DNA of 7,466 bases from Rhodospirillaceae bacterium CCH5-H10 (lineage in GTDB: Bacteria; Pseudomonadota; Alphaproteobacteria; Reyranellales; Reyranellaceae): positions 1 through 7,466 of the forward strand of contig LSKJ01000137.1 in the NCBI GenBank assembly GCA_001557035.1, read 5' to 3'. Below the pieces are notes generated by a model, which saw only the letters and a program-made list of their open reading frames with translations, was not told the origin of the DNA and searched no databases. The position numbers and the translations under genes are program-made. Within the stretch, counting starts at the first letter, position 1; each line of letters begins with the position of its first letter. Below, in pieces: positions 1 to 6,120 of the stretch.

Positions 1-1
1 C

Positions 2-73
2 CGCCTGTTCATGGCGGCCAGCCACTCGCTGTACGCCCTCTACGTCAATACGCAGGGCGCGGTCGGCGGCTGA
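2..73 (+). CDS. 3' end of upstream gene, probably SMP-30/gluconolactonase-like lactonase (partial)
   Basis: Only the last 23 codons and a TGA stop (71-73) are inside the window; the rest lies to the left. The visible end reads RLFMAASHSLYALYVNTQG followed by AVGG. An LF-x(3)-S-x-SLYAL-x-VN pattern resembles the closing beta-strand of six-bladed-propeller lactonases of the SMP-30/gluconolactonase/LRE family, but this rests on remembered family resemblance over a very short stretch. If correct, the enzyme would hydrolyse a sugar-acid lactone. The stop lies 2 nt before the ATG of the MFS transporter at 76, so the two genes are almost certainly co-transcribed and probably translationally coupled. 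Any other family with a similar beta-strand tail is possible. Confidence 0.5.
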   Translation, partial: RLFMAASHSLYALYVNTQGAVGG

Positions 74-75
74 TC

Positions 76-1308
76 ATGTCCGGCGTCGAGTCGAGCTATG
101 CCTGGTGGCGCCTTGCCGCCAGCGTGACCCTGAGCACGGTCGGCGGCATCGGCATGTGGTGCCTGGTCGTCGCCTTGCCGTCGATCCAGCAGGATCTCGG
201 CATCACCCGCGCCGACATCTCCTTCGCCTACACGATGAACACGCTGGGCTTCTTCGCCGGCGGCGTCACCTGGGGCAAGCTGGTCGACAGTCGTGGCATC
301 GTGCTCACGGCGATCCTGAGCGCCACCGGCCTCGCCATCGGCTTCGCGACCGCGCCGTTCGCGCCGTCGCTGGCGCTGTTCGCCGCCGTGCAAGTGCTGA
401 TCGGCTTCAGCGCCGCCGCGACCTTCGCGCCGCTGGTGGCCGACATCTCGCACTGGTTCGACAAGCGCCGCGGCATCGCCGTCGCCATCGCGGCCTCCGG
501 AAACTACCTCGCCGGCGCGATCTGGCCCTCGATCATCCAGACCATGATCGCCGACCATGGCTGGCGGGCGACCTACTGGGCCGCGGGGGCGCTCTGCTTC
601 TTGGCCATGATTCCGCTGGCCCTGACGCTGCGTCGCAAGCCACCGCAGCATGAGACGATGGGCGCAGAGGGAGGAGCCGAAGGAGCGCCTTCGGGCGCCG
701 CCATCCACTCGCCCCGCTCCCTCGGCCTGTCGCCCAATGGCCTGCAGGCGGTGCTGATCGTGGCCGGCATCGGCTGCTGCGTCGCCATGTCGATGCCGCA
801 GGTCCATATCGTGGCCTACTGCGCCGACCTCGGCTACGGCGTGGCGCGCGGTGCGGAGATGCTGTCGCTGATGCTGGGCTTCGGCATCGTGAGCCGCATC
901 GCCTCGGGCTGGATCGCCGACCGGGTCGGCGGCGTCAAGACGCTGCTGCTGGGCTCGACCCTGCAATGCGTCGCGCTGGTCTTCTATCTGGTCGACGATT
1001 CGGTGAACTCGCTTTACCTGGCCTCGGCCCTGTTCGGCCTGTTCCAGGGCGGAATCGTGCCGTCCTACGCGATCATCGTGCGGGAGTACTTCCCGCCGAA
1101 GGAAGCAGGCTTCCGCGTCGGTCTCGCCATTTCCTCGACGCTGATCGGCATGGCGCTGGGCGGCTGGATGGGCGGCGTGCTGTTCGACATGACCGGCTCC
1201 TACCGCGCCGCGTTCATCAACGGCATCGCCTGGAACCTGCTGAACGGCGCGGTCGCCTGGTGGCTGCTGTTCCGCCAGAACCGCCGCAACGTCTTCGCCG
1301 CAGGCTAG
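76..1308 (+). CDS. MFS transporter (monocarboxylate/oxalate-formate antiporter-like)
   Basis: A 410-residue inner-membrane secondary transporter, the usual length for a 12-helix major facilitator. Hydrophobic segments alternate with short loops across the protein. The loop between helices 2 and 3 carries the MFS motif A form GKLVDSRG (67-74), and its counterpart in the second half is GWIADRVGG (278-286). HWFDKRRGIAVAIAASGNY (126-144) and REYFPPKEAGFRVGLAIS (336-353) resemble MCT/OFA-type carriers of small organic acids. The two halves are joined by a hydrophilic loop at about 186-220 that is rich in Gly, Ala and Glu and encoded by a palindromic DNA segment (listed separately). ATG 76 follows the preceding stop by 2 nt with no strong Shine-Dalgarno sequence, so reinitiation is likely. 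The substrate is unknown; an organic or sugar acid is plausible from the neighbours. The gene converges on bphP. Confidence 0.88.
   Translation: MSGVESSYAWWRLAASVTLSTVGGIGMWCLVVALPSIQQDLGITRADISFAYTMNTLGFFAGGVTWGKLVDSRGIVLTAILSATGLAIGFATAPFAPSLALFAAVQVLIGFSAAATFAPLVADISHWFDKRRGIAVAIAASGNYLAGAIWPSIIQTMIADHGWRATYWAAGALCFLAMIPLALTLRRKPPQHETMGAEGGAEGAPSGAAIHSPRSLGLSPNGLQAVLIVAGIGCCVAMSMPQVHIVAYCADLGYGVARGAEMLSLMLGFGIVSRIASGWIADRVGGVKTLLLGSTLQCVALVFYLVDDSVNSLYLASALFGLFQGGIVPSYAIIVREYFPPKEAGFRVGLAISSTLIGMALGGWMGGVLFDMTGSYRAAFINGIAWNLLNGAVAWWLLFRQNRRNVFAAG
664..726. repeat. Imperfect palindromic segment inside the MFS central-loop coding region
   Basis: Outer arms GAGGGAG (667-673) and CTCCCTC (717-723) are exact inverted repeats; extending them to 664-673 and 717-726 keeps 9 of 10 pairs. 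Inside is a perfect 7-bp stem, CCGAAGG (677-683) and CCTTCGG (688-694), with an AGCG loop. An alternative, overlapping 5-bp stem GCGCC/GGCGC (685-698) closes on a TTCG tetraloop. The segment stays in frame and encodes roughly residues 197-217, the hydrophilic loop between the two halves of the transporter, where extra residues are tolerated. It may be a small palindromic element taken up in frame, or simply a GC-rich linker. Confidence 0.5.
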
Positions 1309-1319
1309 AGGCGCATCGC
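1305..1319 (+). repeat. 15-bp direct repeat, left copy (spans MFS stop codon)
   Basis: The sequence CTAGAGGCGCATCGC here is identical to 1482-1496. In this copy the TAG at 1306-1308 is the MFS stop codon. Read on the minus strand, the remaining bases are a remnant of the final bphP codons (Ala-Met-Arg-Leu-stop), although bphP now ends 177 bp to the right. The match stops abruptly on both sides (G versus A on the left, A versus G on the right). The two copies bracket the palindromic element and look like a duplicated insertion site. Confidence 0.8.
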
Positions 1320-1342
1320 ACACGCTTAATCACCAACACCAA

Positions 1343-1452
1343 CCTCATGCTGAGGAGGCTGCGGAGCAGCCGTCTCGATGCATGGGCACGAGCGCCTTGT
1401 GTGTTGCCCATCCTTCGAGACGCGCCGCTGCGCGACGCTCCTCAGGATGGGG
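1343..1452. repeat. 110-bp composite palindromic intergenic repeat, copy A
   Basis: Nested inverted repeats. Outer arms CCTCATGCTGAGGAG (1343-1357) and CTCCTCAGGATGGGG (1438-1452) pair at 13 of 15 positions. Inner arms at 1371-1388 (CGTCTCGATGCATGGGCA) and 1405-1422 (TGCCCATCCTTCGAGACG) pair at 16 of 18. Between outer and inner arms sit two side hairpins: GGCTGC/GCAGCC (1357-1371, loop GGA) and CGCGC/GCGCG (1421-1434, loop CGCT). The central loop is 1389-1404. A second copy of the same length and architecture lies at 5976-6085. From memory, repeats with this CCTCATCCTGAGGAG core are common between genes in Bradyrhizobium and relatives. The element lies between convergent genes and could act as a bidirectional transcription barrier, although no T-tract is present. 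Confidence 0.88.
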
Positions 1453-1481
1453 CAGGTACTTGATCGACCTGCATCGAAAGA

Positions 1482-1496
1482 CTAGAGGCGCATCGC
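1482..1496 (+). repeat. 15-bp direct repeat, right copy (covers bphP 3' end)
   Basis: Exact second copy of CTAGAGGCGCATCGC. On the minus strand it supplies the last codons of bphP, with CTA at 1482-1484 being its TAG stop. Both copies contain CTAG. Deleting one copy plus the intervening 162 bp would place the MFS stop (TAG) and the bphP stop (CTA on plus) on one shared CTAG, a compact convergent arrangement. This is the reason for reading the pair as a footprint of insertion. Confidence 0.8.
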
Positions 1497-4022
1497 GGCC
1501 AGAAGCGCGTCGCCGGTGTAGGGTTTGCGCACGCGCGGCACGCCCAGCAGCTTGGGCGGGAAGGCGATGTCCTCGCCGTAGCCCGTCGTGAAGACGAAGC
1601 GGATGCCGAGCGATGCGAGTTGCTCGGCGACGGCAAAGCTCGTCTCCCGGCCGAGGTTGATGTCGAGCAGCGCGAAGTCGGGCGCGCGCGTCGCAATGGC
1701 CTTCAGCGCCTGCGCGACGCTCGACGCCACGCGGACCGATTCAATGCCGGCACGCAGCAACGCGCTTTCCGCGTCGAGCGCGATGATCATGTTGTCCTCC
1801 ACGATCAGCACGTCCCGGGGCAGCTCGGCCGCCTGCACCTCGGGCATCGTCTTCTCGGCCGGCTCGTCCACCGCACCCGGCGCGGGACGGACATAGACGG
1901 CCGGAATCATGAACGTCGCCCGGATGCCCTTCGCCTCGTAGTCGAGGGTCGCCTCGCCCTTCAGGTCGTAGGGGATGGATCGCTCGATGACCGTCGAGCC
2001 GAAGCCGCGGCGCGTCGGCGCCTTGACGGGCGGACCGCCATGCTCGGTCCAGGTGACATGCAGGTTCCTCTCGGCATCGAACCGGGTGCCGATCTCGATG
2101 TGGCCGCTACTGTCGCTCAGCGCCCCGTACTTGGCCGAATTGGTCATCAGCTCGTGGATGACCAGCGCGAGCGTCGTGAAGCCCTGCGGCTCCAGCAGCA
2201 CCTCCGGACCGGACAGCCGCACGCGCGTGGCCTTGCCGCCGAGATAGGCGCCCGCTTCCGCCCCCACCAGGCCGCGGAACGACGCCGGGCCCCAATTGTC
2301 CGCGGTGATCTGGTCGTGCGCCCGCGCCAGCGCCTGGATGCGGCCGCCGACGACCTCGGTGAAGGCGTCGACCGTGAGCGACGGATCGCGGCTCTGCGAG
2401 ATGACGCCGCGGATCAGGCCCAGGATGTTGCGGACCCGGTGATTGAGTTCGGCGATCAGCAGCTCCTGCCGCTCCTGTGCGCGCCGGCGCTCGACCTCGG
2501 TGATGTCGGACAGGCGCAGGATCACCTCGAGCAGGCTGACGCGCAGGCTCTCGGCGATACGCACGTCGACCGGCTGCCACGGGATCGACTGTCCCCGCAC
2601 CGTCTCGCACCACAGTTCGAAGCTCTTGCGCGGCGTGAGGCGCGAACCCAATGGACCAACACTGACCTGCTTGTTCGGATCTCCCGCCCAGTTGACGGAG
2701 CGCGCGACTTCCTTGCGGAAGAAGACGAGGAAGTCCCGCGCCGGCCGCGACAGCGGGACCACCAGCATGCCGGCCGCGCGATCGGCGAACGCACCGCCCG
2801 GCGGATACTCGGCCGCAATCTCGTGCGCGGCCAGCACCTCTCCCAGATTGCGACGCTTCAGATGGTCGATCAGGCCGGCGAACTGGTCCTGCGTCGGCGA
2901 CATGCCCTGCAGGGTCCCATGTCCGCCGGTCCACACGCCGATGCCGTCGCACGACAGCAGCTCGGCAATCTCGTCGAGATGCGAGACGATGCTGTCGAAG
3001 CGGGTTGCTTCCGCCGCCATCACGGTGACGAGCTGGTTGTGCAGCTTGCGGGCGCGCGTCTCGTAGCTCGCTTCGCTGTCCCGTTCGCGGCTTTCCATCA
3101 GCAGCGAGAACATCTGCCCGAACAGCTCCGCCGCCGTCCGCCGCTCGAACGGCACGTTGTGCGGCGCATAGTGATGGCAGGCGAACAGGCCCCACAGCTT
3201 GCCGTCGCGCAGGATCGACACCGACATCGACGCGCCCACGCCCATGTTCTGGAGGTATTCGATGTGGATCGGCGACACGCTGCGCAGCACGCTCATCGAC
3301 AGGTCGAGCGGCCGGCCGTCGATGAGACCGGGCTCCACGGCGGCGGGCCGGGACGAAATGTCGGGAATGATGCGCAGCCAGTTGCGTTCGTAAAGGATGC
3401 GCGCCTGCCGCGGAATGTCGGAGGCCGGATAGTGCAGGCCGAGATAGGATTCGAGGCCGCCGCGCGCCGATTCGGCGATCACCTCGCCCGATCCGTCATG
3501 GTCGAAGCGGTAGACCATCACGCGATCGAAGCCGGTGAGACCGCGCATCTCGCGGGCGGCCACGCGATAGAAGGTACGGAGTTCCGATGCCTGCTGCAGG
3601 CGGGAGATCATGGCGCGAACGAGCGCGCCCGAGTTCACGCCCTCCTCGTGCATGCAGGGCTCGCATTCGATGACGATGGACCCGTCGACGACATGCACCG
3701 CGATGTCGAAGCCCCGCCCGTCGTTCAGCAACGGGACGGCAAAGGAGCGCGCCACCGTGTTGGTGAAGAGCGCGGTCTGCAACTGTCCACGGATCAGATG
3801 GATCGCGTCGTGCGAAAGCACATCCTCGATCGGTCGCCCGATCAACGTCGACGGCCCGGCGCCCAGCCACTCCGCGGCGTTGCGCGAGAGGCGCGTGATC
3901 GTCCATTGCGTGCTGTCGACGGCAAGCAGGAAGCCGAACGGCTGCACCGCGCCCAGCAGATGGATGGGCTCGCGATCGCAATTTTCCAGATCGACCGGTG
4001 TCGCGCGGCTTCCGTCAGACAT
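1482..4022 (-). CDS. bphP: Bacteriophytochrome with HWE histidine kinase and C-terminal receiver
   Basis: 846-residue cytoplasmic red/far-red photoreceptor kinase. An N-terminal PAS domain carries the predicted biliverdin-binding Cys15 (ENCDREPIHLLGAVQPFG). The GAF domain (about 130-310) has YPASDIPRQAR with Asp202, SPIH with His253, NMGVGASMS and ACHH with His283. The PHY domain (about 325-505) shows the tongue WAG at 445-447 and PRKSF at 464-468. The kinase has ELNHRVRN (phospho-acceptor His528), an N-box HELMTNSAKYGA (His623, Asn628) and WTE (658-660), the signature of the HWE family. The receiver (about 735-846) has Glu742/Asp743, phospho-Asp787 in LLDINL, TTGYG and Lys833. These chromophore-pocket residues sit at a constant offset of 7 from the DrBphP numbering I recall. 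ATG 4022 was chosen because it overlaps the bphO stop and has a GGAG 7 nt upstream; a longer frame to 4253 would only add translated bphO sequence. The Agrobacterium Agp2 type is the nearest architecture I know. Whether the dark state is Pr or Pfr cannot be told. Confidence 0.95.
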   Translation of the reverse strand: MSDGSRATPVDLENCDREPIHLLGAVQPFGFLLAVDSTQWTITRLSRNAAEWLGAGPSTLIGRPIEDVLSHDAIHLIRGQLQTALFTNTVARSFAVPLLNDGRGFDIAVHVVDGSIVIECEPCMHEEGVNSGALVRAMISRLQQASELRTFYRVAAREMRGLTGFDRVMVYRFDHDGSGEVIAESARGGLESYLGLHYPASDIPRQARILYERNWLRIIPDISSRPAAVEPGLIDGRPLDLSMSVLRSVSPIHIEYLQNMGVGASMSVSILRDGKLWGLFACHHYAPHNVPFERRTAAELFGQMFSLLMESRERDSEASYETRARKLHNQLVTVMAAEATRFDSIVSHLDEIAELLSCDGIGVWTGGHGTLQGMSPTQDQFAGLIDHLKRRNLGEVLAAHEIAAEYPPGGAFADRAAGMLVVPLSRPARDFLVFFRKEVARSVNWAGDPNKQVSVGPLGSRLTPRKSFELWCETVRGQSIPWQPVDVRIAESLRVSLLEVILRLSDITEVERRRAQERQELLIAELNHRVRNILGLIRGVISQSRDPSLTVDAFTEVVGGRIQALARAHDQITADNWGPASFRGLVGAEAGAYLGGKATRVRLSGPEVLLEPQGFTTLALVIHELMTNSAKYGALSDSSGHIEIGTRFDAERNLHVTWTEHGGPPVKAPTRRGFGSTVIERSIPYDLKGEATLDYEAKGIRATFMIPAVYVRPAPGAVDEPAEKTMPEVQAAELPRDVLIVEDNMIIALDAESALLRAGIESVRVASSVAQALKAIATRAPDFALLDINLGRETSFAVAEQLASLGIRFVFTTGYGEDIAFPPKLLGVPRVRKPYTGDALLAAMRL

Positions 4023-4605
4023 GCGCAGGCTCCGCACCAAACAGGCCGAACGCCTCGCGCGCACCGAGCAGGGTCCGCTGCGGCGCTGCCAGGACGGCTT
4101 CGGACGTCTCCAGACGCTGCAGGAAGCATCTCCAGAAGTCGCTCCCAGCCCCGTGGCCGAGATAGTGCGTAGCCGCGCGAACCTGTGGGTCGCTGCTTTC
4201 CGCCGCGCGCTTTGCCAGCAGTTTCCCGCCCAGTCGCGACCCTTCGAGCACATAGAGCCGACCGAACAGCCGCGCCTCGTCCGTGGTCACACTCACCTCC
4301 ACCGGCGGCGGCACGGCGATGCCGAGAAGGTCAAGGTCCTGCTTCAGTGCCTCTGAACGACGGCGCTCCAGCCAATCGGGCAGGAGCCGCCCCACCCCTC
4401 CCCGATCGAGGGCCAGTTCCAGCGGCAGCACCGCGCGCGCAAGAACGGTCAGGAACGCCTCGTAAGCATTCCTGTCGGTGGCGAAAGGTCCGGAAAAGCG
4501 CGCGTCGACTTCCGCATGAAGCGTTGCCGTCGCTGCACGCAGCATCTGGCGGGCGGAGGATCGTCCGGGCGCAGCCAAGGTCGTATCGAGCCGCATCTGA
4601 CCCAT
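4015..4605 (-). CDS. bphO: Heme oxygenase of the bacteriophytochrome operon (biliverdin synthesis)
   Basis: A 196-residue soluble BphO-type heme oxygenase, which opens heme to biliverdin IX-alpha, CO and iron and so makes the chromophore for BphP. LRAATATLHAEVD (22-34) carries the likely proximal heme ligand His30. The distal-helix region is LYVLEGSRLGGKLLAKR (117-133), with the glycine-rich bend that lies over heme. Length is typical of the bacterial family. The stop overlaps the bphP start by 8 nt (ATGTCTGA), so chromophore and apoprotein are made from one message. The start is uncertain: ATG 4605 is used here, ATG 4596 (193 aa) is equally possible, and a TTG at 4647 is unlikely because it lies in the dyad of the promoter region. 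No good ribosome binding site precedes either ATG. Confidence 0.92.
   Translation of the reverse strand: MGQMRLDTTLAAPGRSSARQMLRAATATLHAEVDARFSGPFATDRNAYEAFLTVLARAVLPLELALDRGGVGRLLPDWLERRRSEALKQDLDLLGIAVPPPVEVSVTTDEARLFGRLYVLEGSRLGGKLLAKRAAESSDPQVRAATHYLGHGAGSDFWRCFLQRLETSEAVLAAPQRTLLGAREAFGLFGAEPAHV
4030..4033 (-). promoter_or_regulatory. Shine-Dalgarno sequence that decides the bphP start
   Basis: GGAG on the minus strand, 7 nt upstream of ATG 4022 and inside the last codons of bphO. Together with the 8-nt stop/start overlap it supports coupled translation and the 846-residue start rather than an upstream one. Confidence 0.7.
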
Positions 4606-4641
4606 ACTACGCGAAACGGCATCAGATGTTCGAGCGCGCGG

Positions 4642-4658
4642 CCCCAATATATTTGGGG
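4642..4658. promoter_or_regulatory. Perfect AT-centred dyad, candidate operator between bphO and tarD
   Basis: CCCCAA (4642-4647) and TTGGGG (4653-4658) are exact inverted arms around TATAT. The dyad lies 37 bp upstream of the bphO ATG and 114 bp upstream of the tarD ATG. It contains -10-like sequence (TATATT at 4648-4653 on plus, and similar on minus), so a bound protein could block a promoter on either strand. No specific regulator family is recognised from the half-site. Confidence 0.45.
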
Positions 4659-4721
4659 AACCGGCCTGCGCTTCAGACGTTTGCGGGCTCCTTCCCTGGC
4701 TGGCCGCTGCGCCCGAGCCTC

Positions 4722-4727
4722 TATAAA
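4722..4727 (+). promoter_or_regulatory. -10-like element upstream of tarD
   Basis: TATAAA matches the sigma-70 -10 consensus at 5 of 6 positions and stands out in GC-rich surroundings, about 46 bp before the tarD ATG. The hexamer 17 bp upstream (GCTGGC) is not a good -35, so an activator may be needed or the match may be fortuitous. Confidence 0.4.
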
Positions 4728-4772
4728 ACCTCTGGAGAAAGCTGCCGCCCTCCCTCCAGCCACGGATACGCC

Positions 4773-5933
4773 ATGCGCATCGTCGCCATCCGCGACATCG
4801 TCTCCCCCATCCGCTCCAACATCGCCAACGCCTACATCGACTTCAGCCAGATGACCGCCTCGGTCGTGGCCGTGGTCACGGACGTGATGGTCGACGGCAA
4901 GCCGGTGGTCGGGTTCGGCTTCAACTCCAACGGCCGCTACGCCCAGCACGGGCTGCTGGGCGAGCGCTTCATCCCGCGCCTGAGCCAGGCCAGGCCGGAG
5001 TCGCTGCTCGATGCCGAAGGGCTGATCGACCCGGCGAAATGCTGGTCGGCAATGATGGCCAACGAGAAACCCGGCGGCCACGGCGAGCGCTCGGTCGCGG
5101 TCGGCGTGCTCGACATGGCGATCTGGGATGCCGTCGCCAAGGCCAAGAGGGTGCCGCTCTGGAAGCTGCTGGCCGACCGTTACAATGGCGGCCAGGCCGA
5201 TGAGAAGGCGTGGGTCTATGCCGCCGGCGGCTACTACTACCCCGGCAAGGGCCTCGAAGGGCTGCAGGACGAGATGAAGCACTATCTCGGCCTCGGCTAT
5301 TCGTGCGTGAAGATGAAAGTCGGCGGCGTGCCGCTGGCCGAGGACCTGAAGCGCATCGAGGCGGTCCTGAAAATAGTGGGCGCCGGTGAGCGCCTGGCGG
5401 TCGACGTCAACGGCAAGTTCGACCTCACCACCGCCATCGAGTTCGGCCGCGCCATCAAGGACTTCGGCCTGCGCTGGTACGAGGAGCCGCTCGACCCGCT
5501 CGACTATCTGGCTCATGCCGCACTCGCGACCGAATACGCCCCACCGCTCGCCACCGGCGAGAACCTGTTCTCGATGCAGGATGCGCGGAACCTGATCCGC
5601 CATGGCGGCCTGCGTCCCGACCGCGACATCCTGCAATACGATCCCGCCCTCTCCTACGGGCTGGTCGAGTACCTGCGCACGATCGAGATGCTGAAGGCGC
5701 ACGGCTGGTCGCCACGGCGCTGCGTGCCGCACGGCGGCCACCAGTTCGCGCTGAACATTGCCGTCGGCCTGCAGTGTGGCGGCAACGAATCCTACCCGCA
5801 GGTCTTCGCGCCGTTCGGCGGCTTCGCCGACGACTGCGCCGTGGTCGACGGCCGCGTCTCGATGCCCGACTCACCGGGCATCGGCTTCGAACGCAAGGCC
5901 GACCTGTGGTCGGTGATGAAAGAGATAAGCTAG
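4773..5933 (+). CDS. tarD: D(-)-tartrate dehydratase-like enolase-superfamily enzyme
   Basis: 386-residue cytoplasmic acid-sugar dehydratase of the mandelate racemase branch of the enolase superfamily. Predicted reaction: D-tartrate to oxaloacetate plus water via Mg2+-assisted proton abstraction. The capping domain carries NAYIDFSQMT and GFGFNSNGRYAQ; the barrel carries the KxK pair in VKMK (Lys180, Lys182), metal ligands Asp211 (VDVNG), Glu237 (WYEEP) and Glu263 (TGEN), and His320 in PHGGHQ. These sit two residues before the positions I recall for Bradyrhizobium japonicum TarD (Lys184, Asp213, Glu239, Glu265, His322), and NEKPGGHGERSVAVG and YAAGGYYYPGKGL match that protein closely from memory. 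ATG 4773 is chosen because MRIVAIRDIV begins the family's first strand; an in-frame extension to 4185 would run antisense through bphO. Ribosome binding site is weak. A related acid-sugar dehydratase remains possible. Confidence 0.88.
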   Translation: MRIVAIRDIVSPIRSNIANAYIDFSQMTASVVAVVTDVMVDGKPVVGFGFNSNGRYAQHGLLGERFIPRLSQARPESLLDAEGLIDPAKCWSAMMANEKPGGHGERSVAVGVLDMAIWDAVAKAKRVPLWKLLADRYNGGQADEKAWVYAAGGYYYPGKGLEGLQDEMKHYLGLGYSCVKMKVGGVPLAEDLKRIEAVLKIVGAGERLAVDVNGKFDLTTAIEFGRAIKDFGLRWYEEPLDPLDYLAHAALATEYAPPLATGENLFSMQDARNLIRHGGLRPDRDILQYDPALSYGLVEYLRTIEMLKAHGWSPRRCVPHGGHQFALNIAVGLQCGGNESYPQVFAPFGGFADDCAVVDGRVSMPDSPGIGFERKADLWSVMKEIS

Positions 5934-5975
5934 GGTTTCCCGGATAGGAAGGAAGCGCCCGCTTTCCAACAATGA
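5934..5975. other. Short spacer after tarD with a weak hairpin
   Basis: Between the tarD stop and repeat copy B there is a bulged stem, GGAAGC (5951-5956) with GCTTTCC (5961-5967) and a GCCC loop. No T-tract follows, so it is at best a weak terminator. Nothing else is recognised in this spacer. Confidence 0.3.
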
Positions 5976-6085
5976 CCTCACCCTGAGGAGCGCTCCGTAG
6001 GAGCGCGTCTCGAAGGGTGGGCACGAGCACCACCATTGTTGCCCATCCTTCGAGACGGTCGCTGCGCGACCTCCTCAGGATGAGG
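5976..6085. repeat. 110-bp composite palindromic intergenic repeat, copy B
   Basis: Same architecture and length as copy A. Outer arms CCTCACCCTGAGGAG (5976-5990) and CTCCTCAGGATGAGG (6071-6085) pair at 14 of 15 positions. Inner arms CGTCTCGAAGGGTGGGCA (6006-6023) and TGCCCATCCTTCGAGACG (6040-6057) pair at 17 of 18. Side hairpins are CGCTCC/GGAGCG (5991-6005, loop GTA) and GGTCGC/GCGACC (6057-6071, loop TGC). The side-hairpin sequences differ from copy A while still pairing, so the fold rather than the sequence is kept. It lies between the convergent ends of tarD and the Bug gene. No direct repeat like that around copy A was found here. Confidence 0.9.
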
Positions 6086-6120
6086 TTGGGTGGGTCAGGT
6101 CAAGGCGAAAAATCTGAAGC

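Larger units (their letters stand above)
4606..4772. promoter_or_regulatory. Divergent promoter region between bphO (-) and tarD (+)
   Basis: 167 bp separate the two outward-facing genes, so both promoters should lie here. The region contains two AT-rich islands in otherwise GC-rich DNA: a dyad at 4642-4658 and CTATAAAACC at 4721-4730. Toward bphO, a weak CTGAAG -35-like box precedes AT-rich -10-like sequence in the dyad. Toward tarD, TATAAA (4722-4727) could be a -10 box with a leader of about 40 nt, but no convincing -35 was seen. If ATG 4596 is the true bphO start, the region is 9 bp longer. Confidence 0.55.

Noticed and set aside
40..1323. 427-codon open frame on the minus strand antisense to the MFS gene
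   Set aside because: Arg/Gln/Ala/Gly-rich low-complexity translation with no domain; the opposite strand encodes a coherent 12-helix transporter.
1620..4172. 850-codon open frame on the plus strand antisense to bphP and part of bphO
   Set aside because: Its translation is Arg/Asp/Gln/His-rich without domains, typical of antisense frames in GC-rich DNA, and it lies over a gene with a complete phytochrome-kinase-receiver architecture.
4023..4253. 77-residue N-terminal extension of bphP
   Set aside because: It would be translated from inside bphO in another frame. ATG 4022 has a GGAG ribosome binding site, overlaps the bphO stop and begins the phytochrome PAS domain at the expected distance from Cys15.
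4185..4772. Long N-terminal extension of tarD
   Set aside because: It runs antisense through bphO and through the promoter region, while ATG 4773 gives the usual family length and N-terminus.
4449..5741. 430-codon minus-strand frame antisense to tarD
   Set aside because: No recognisable domain, and composition of an antisense shadow; tarD carries all catalytic residues.
5976..6085. Target-site duplication around repeat copy B
   Set aside because: I compared the flanks on both sides and found no direct repeat longer than about 5-6 bp, so insertion evidence is limited to copy A.
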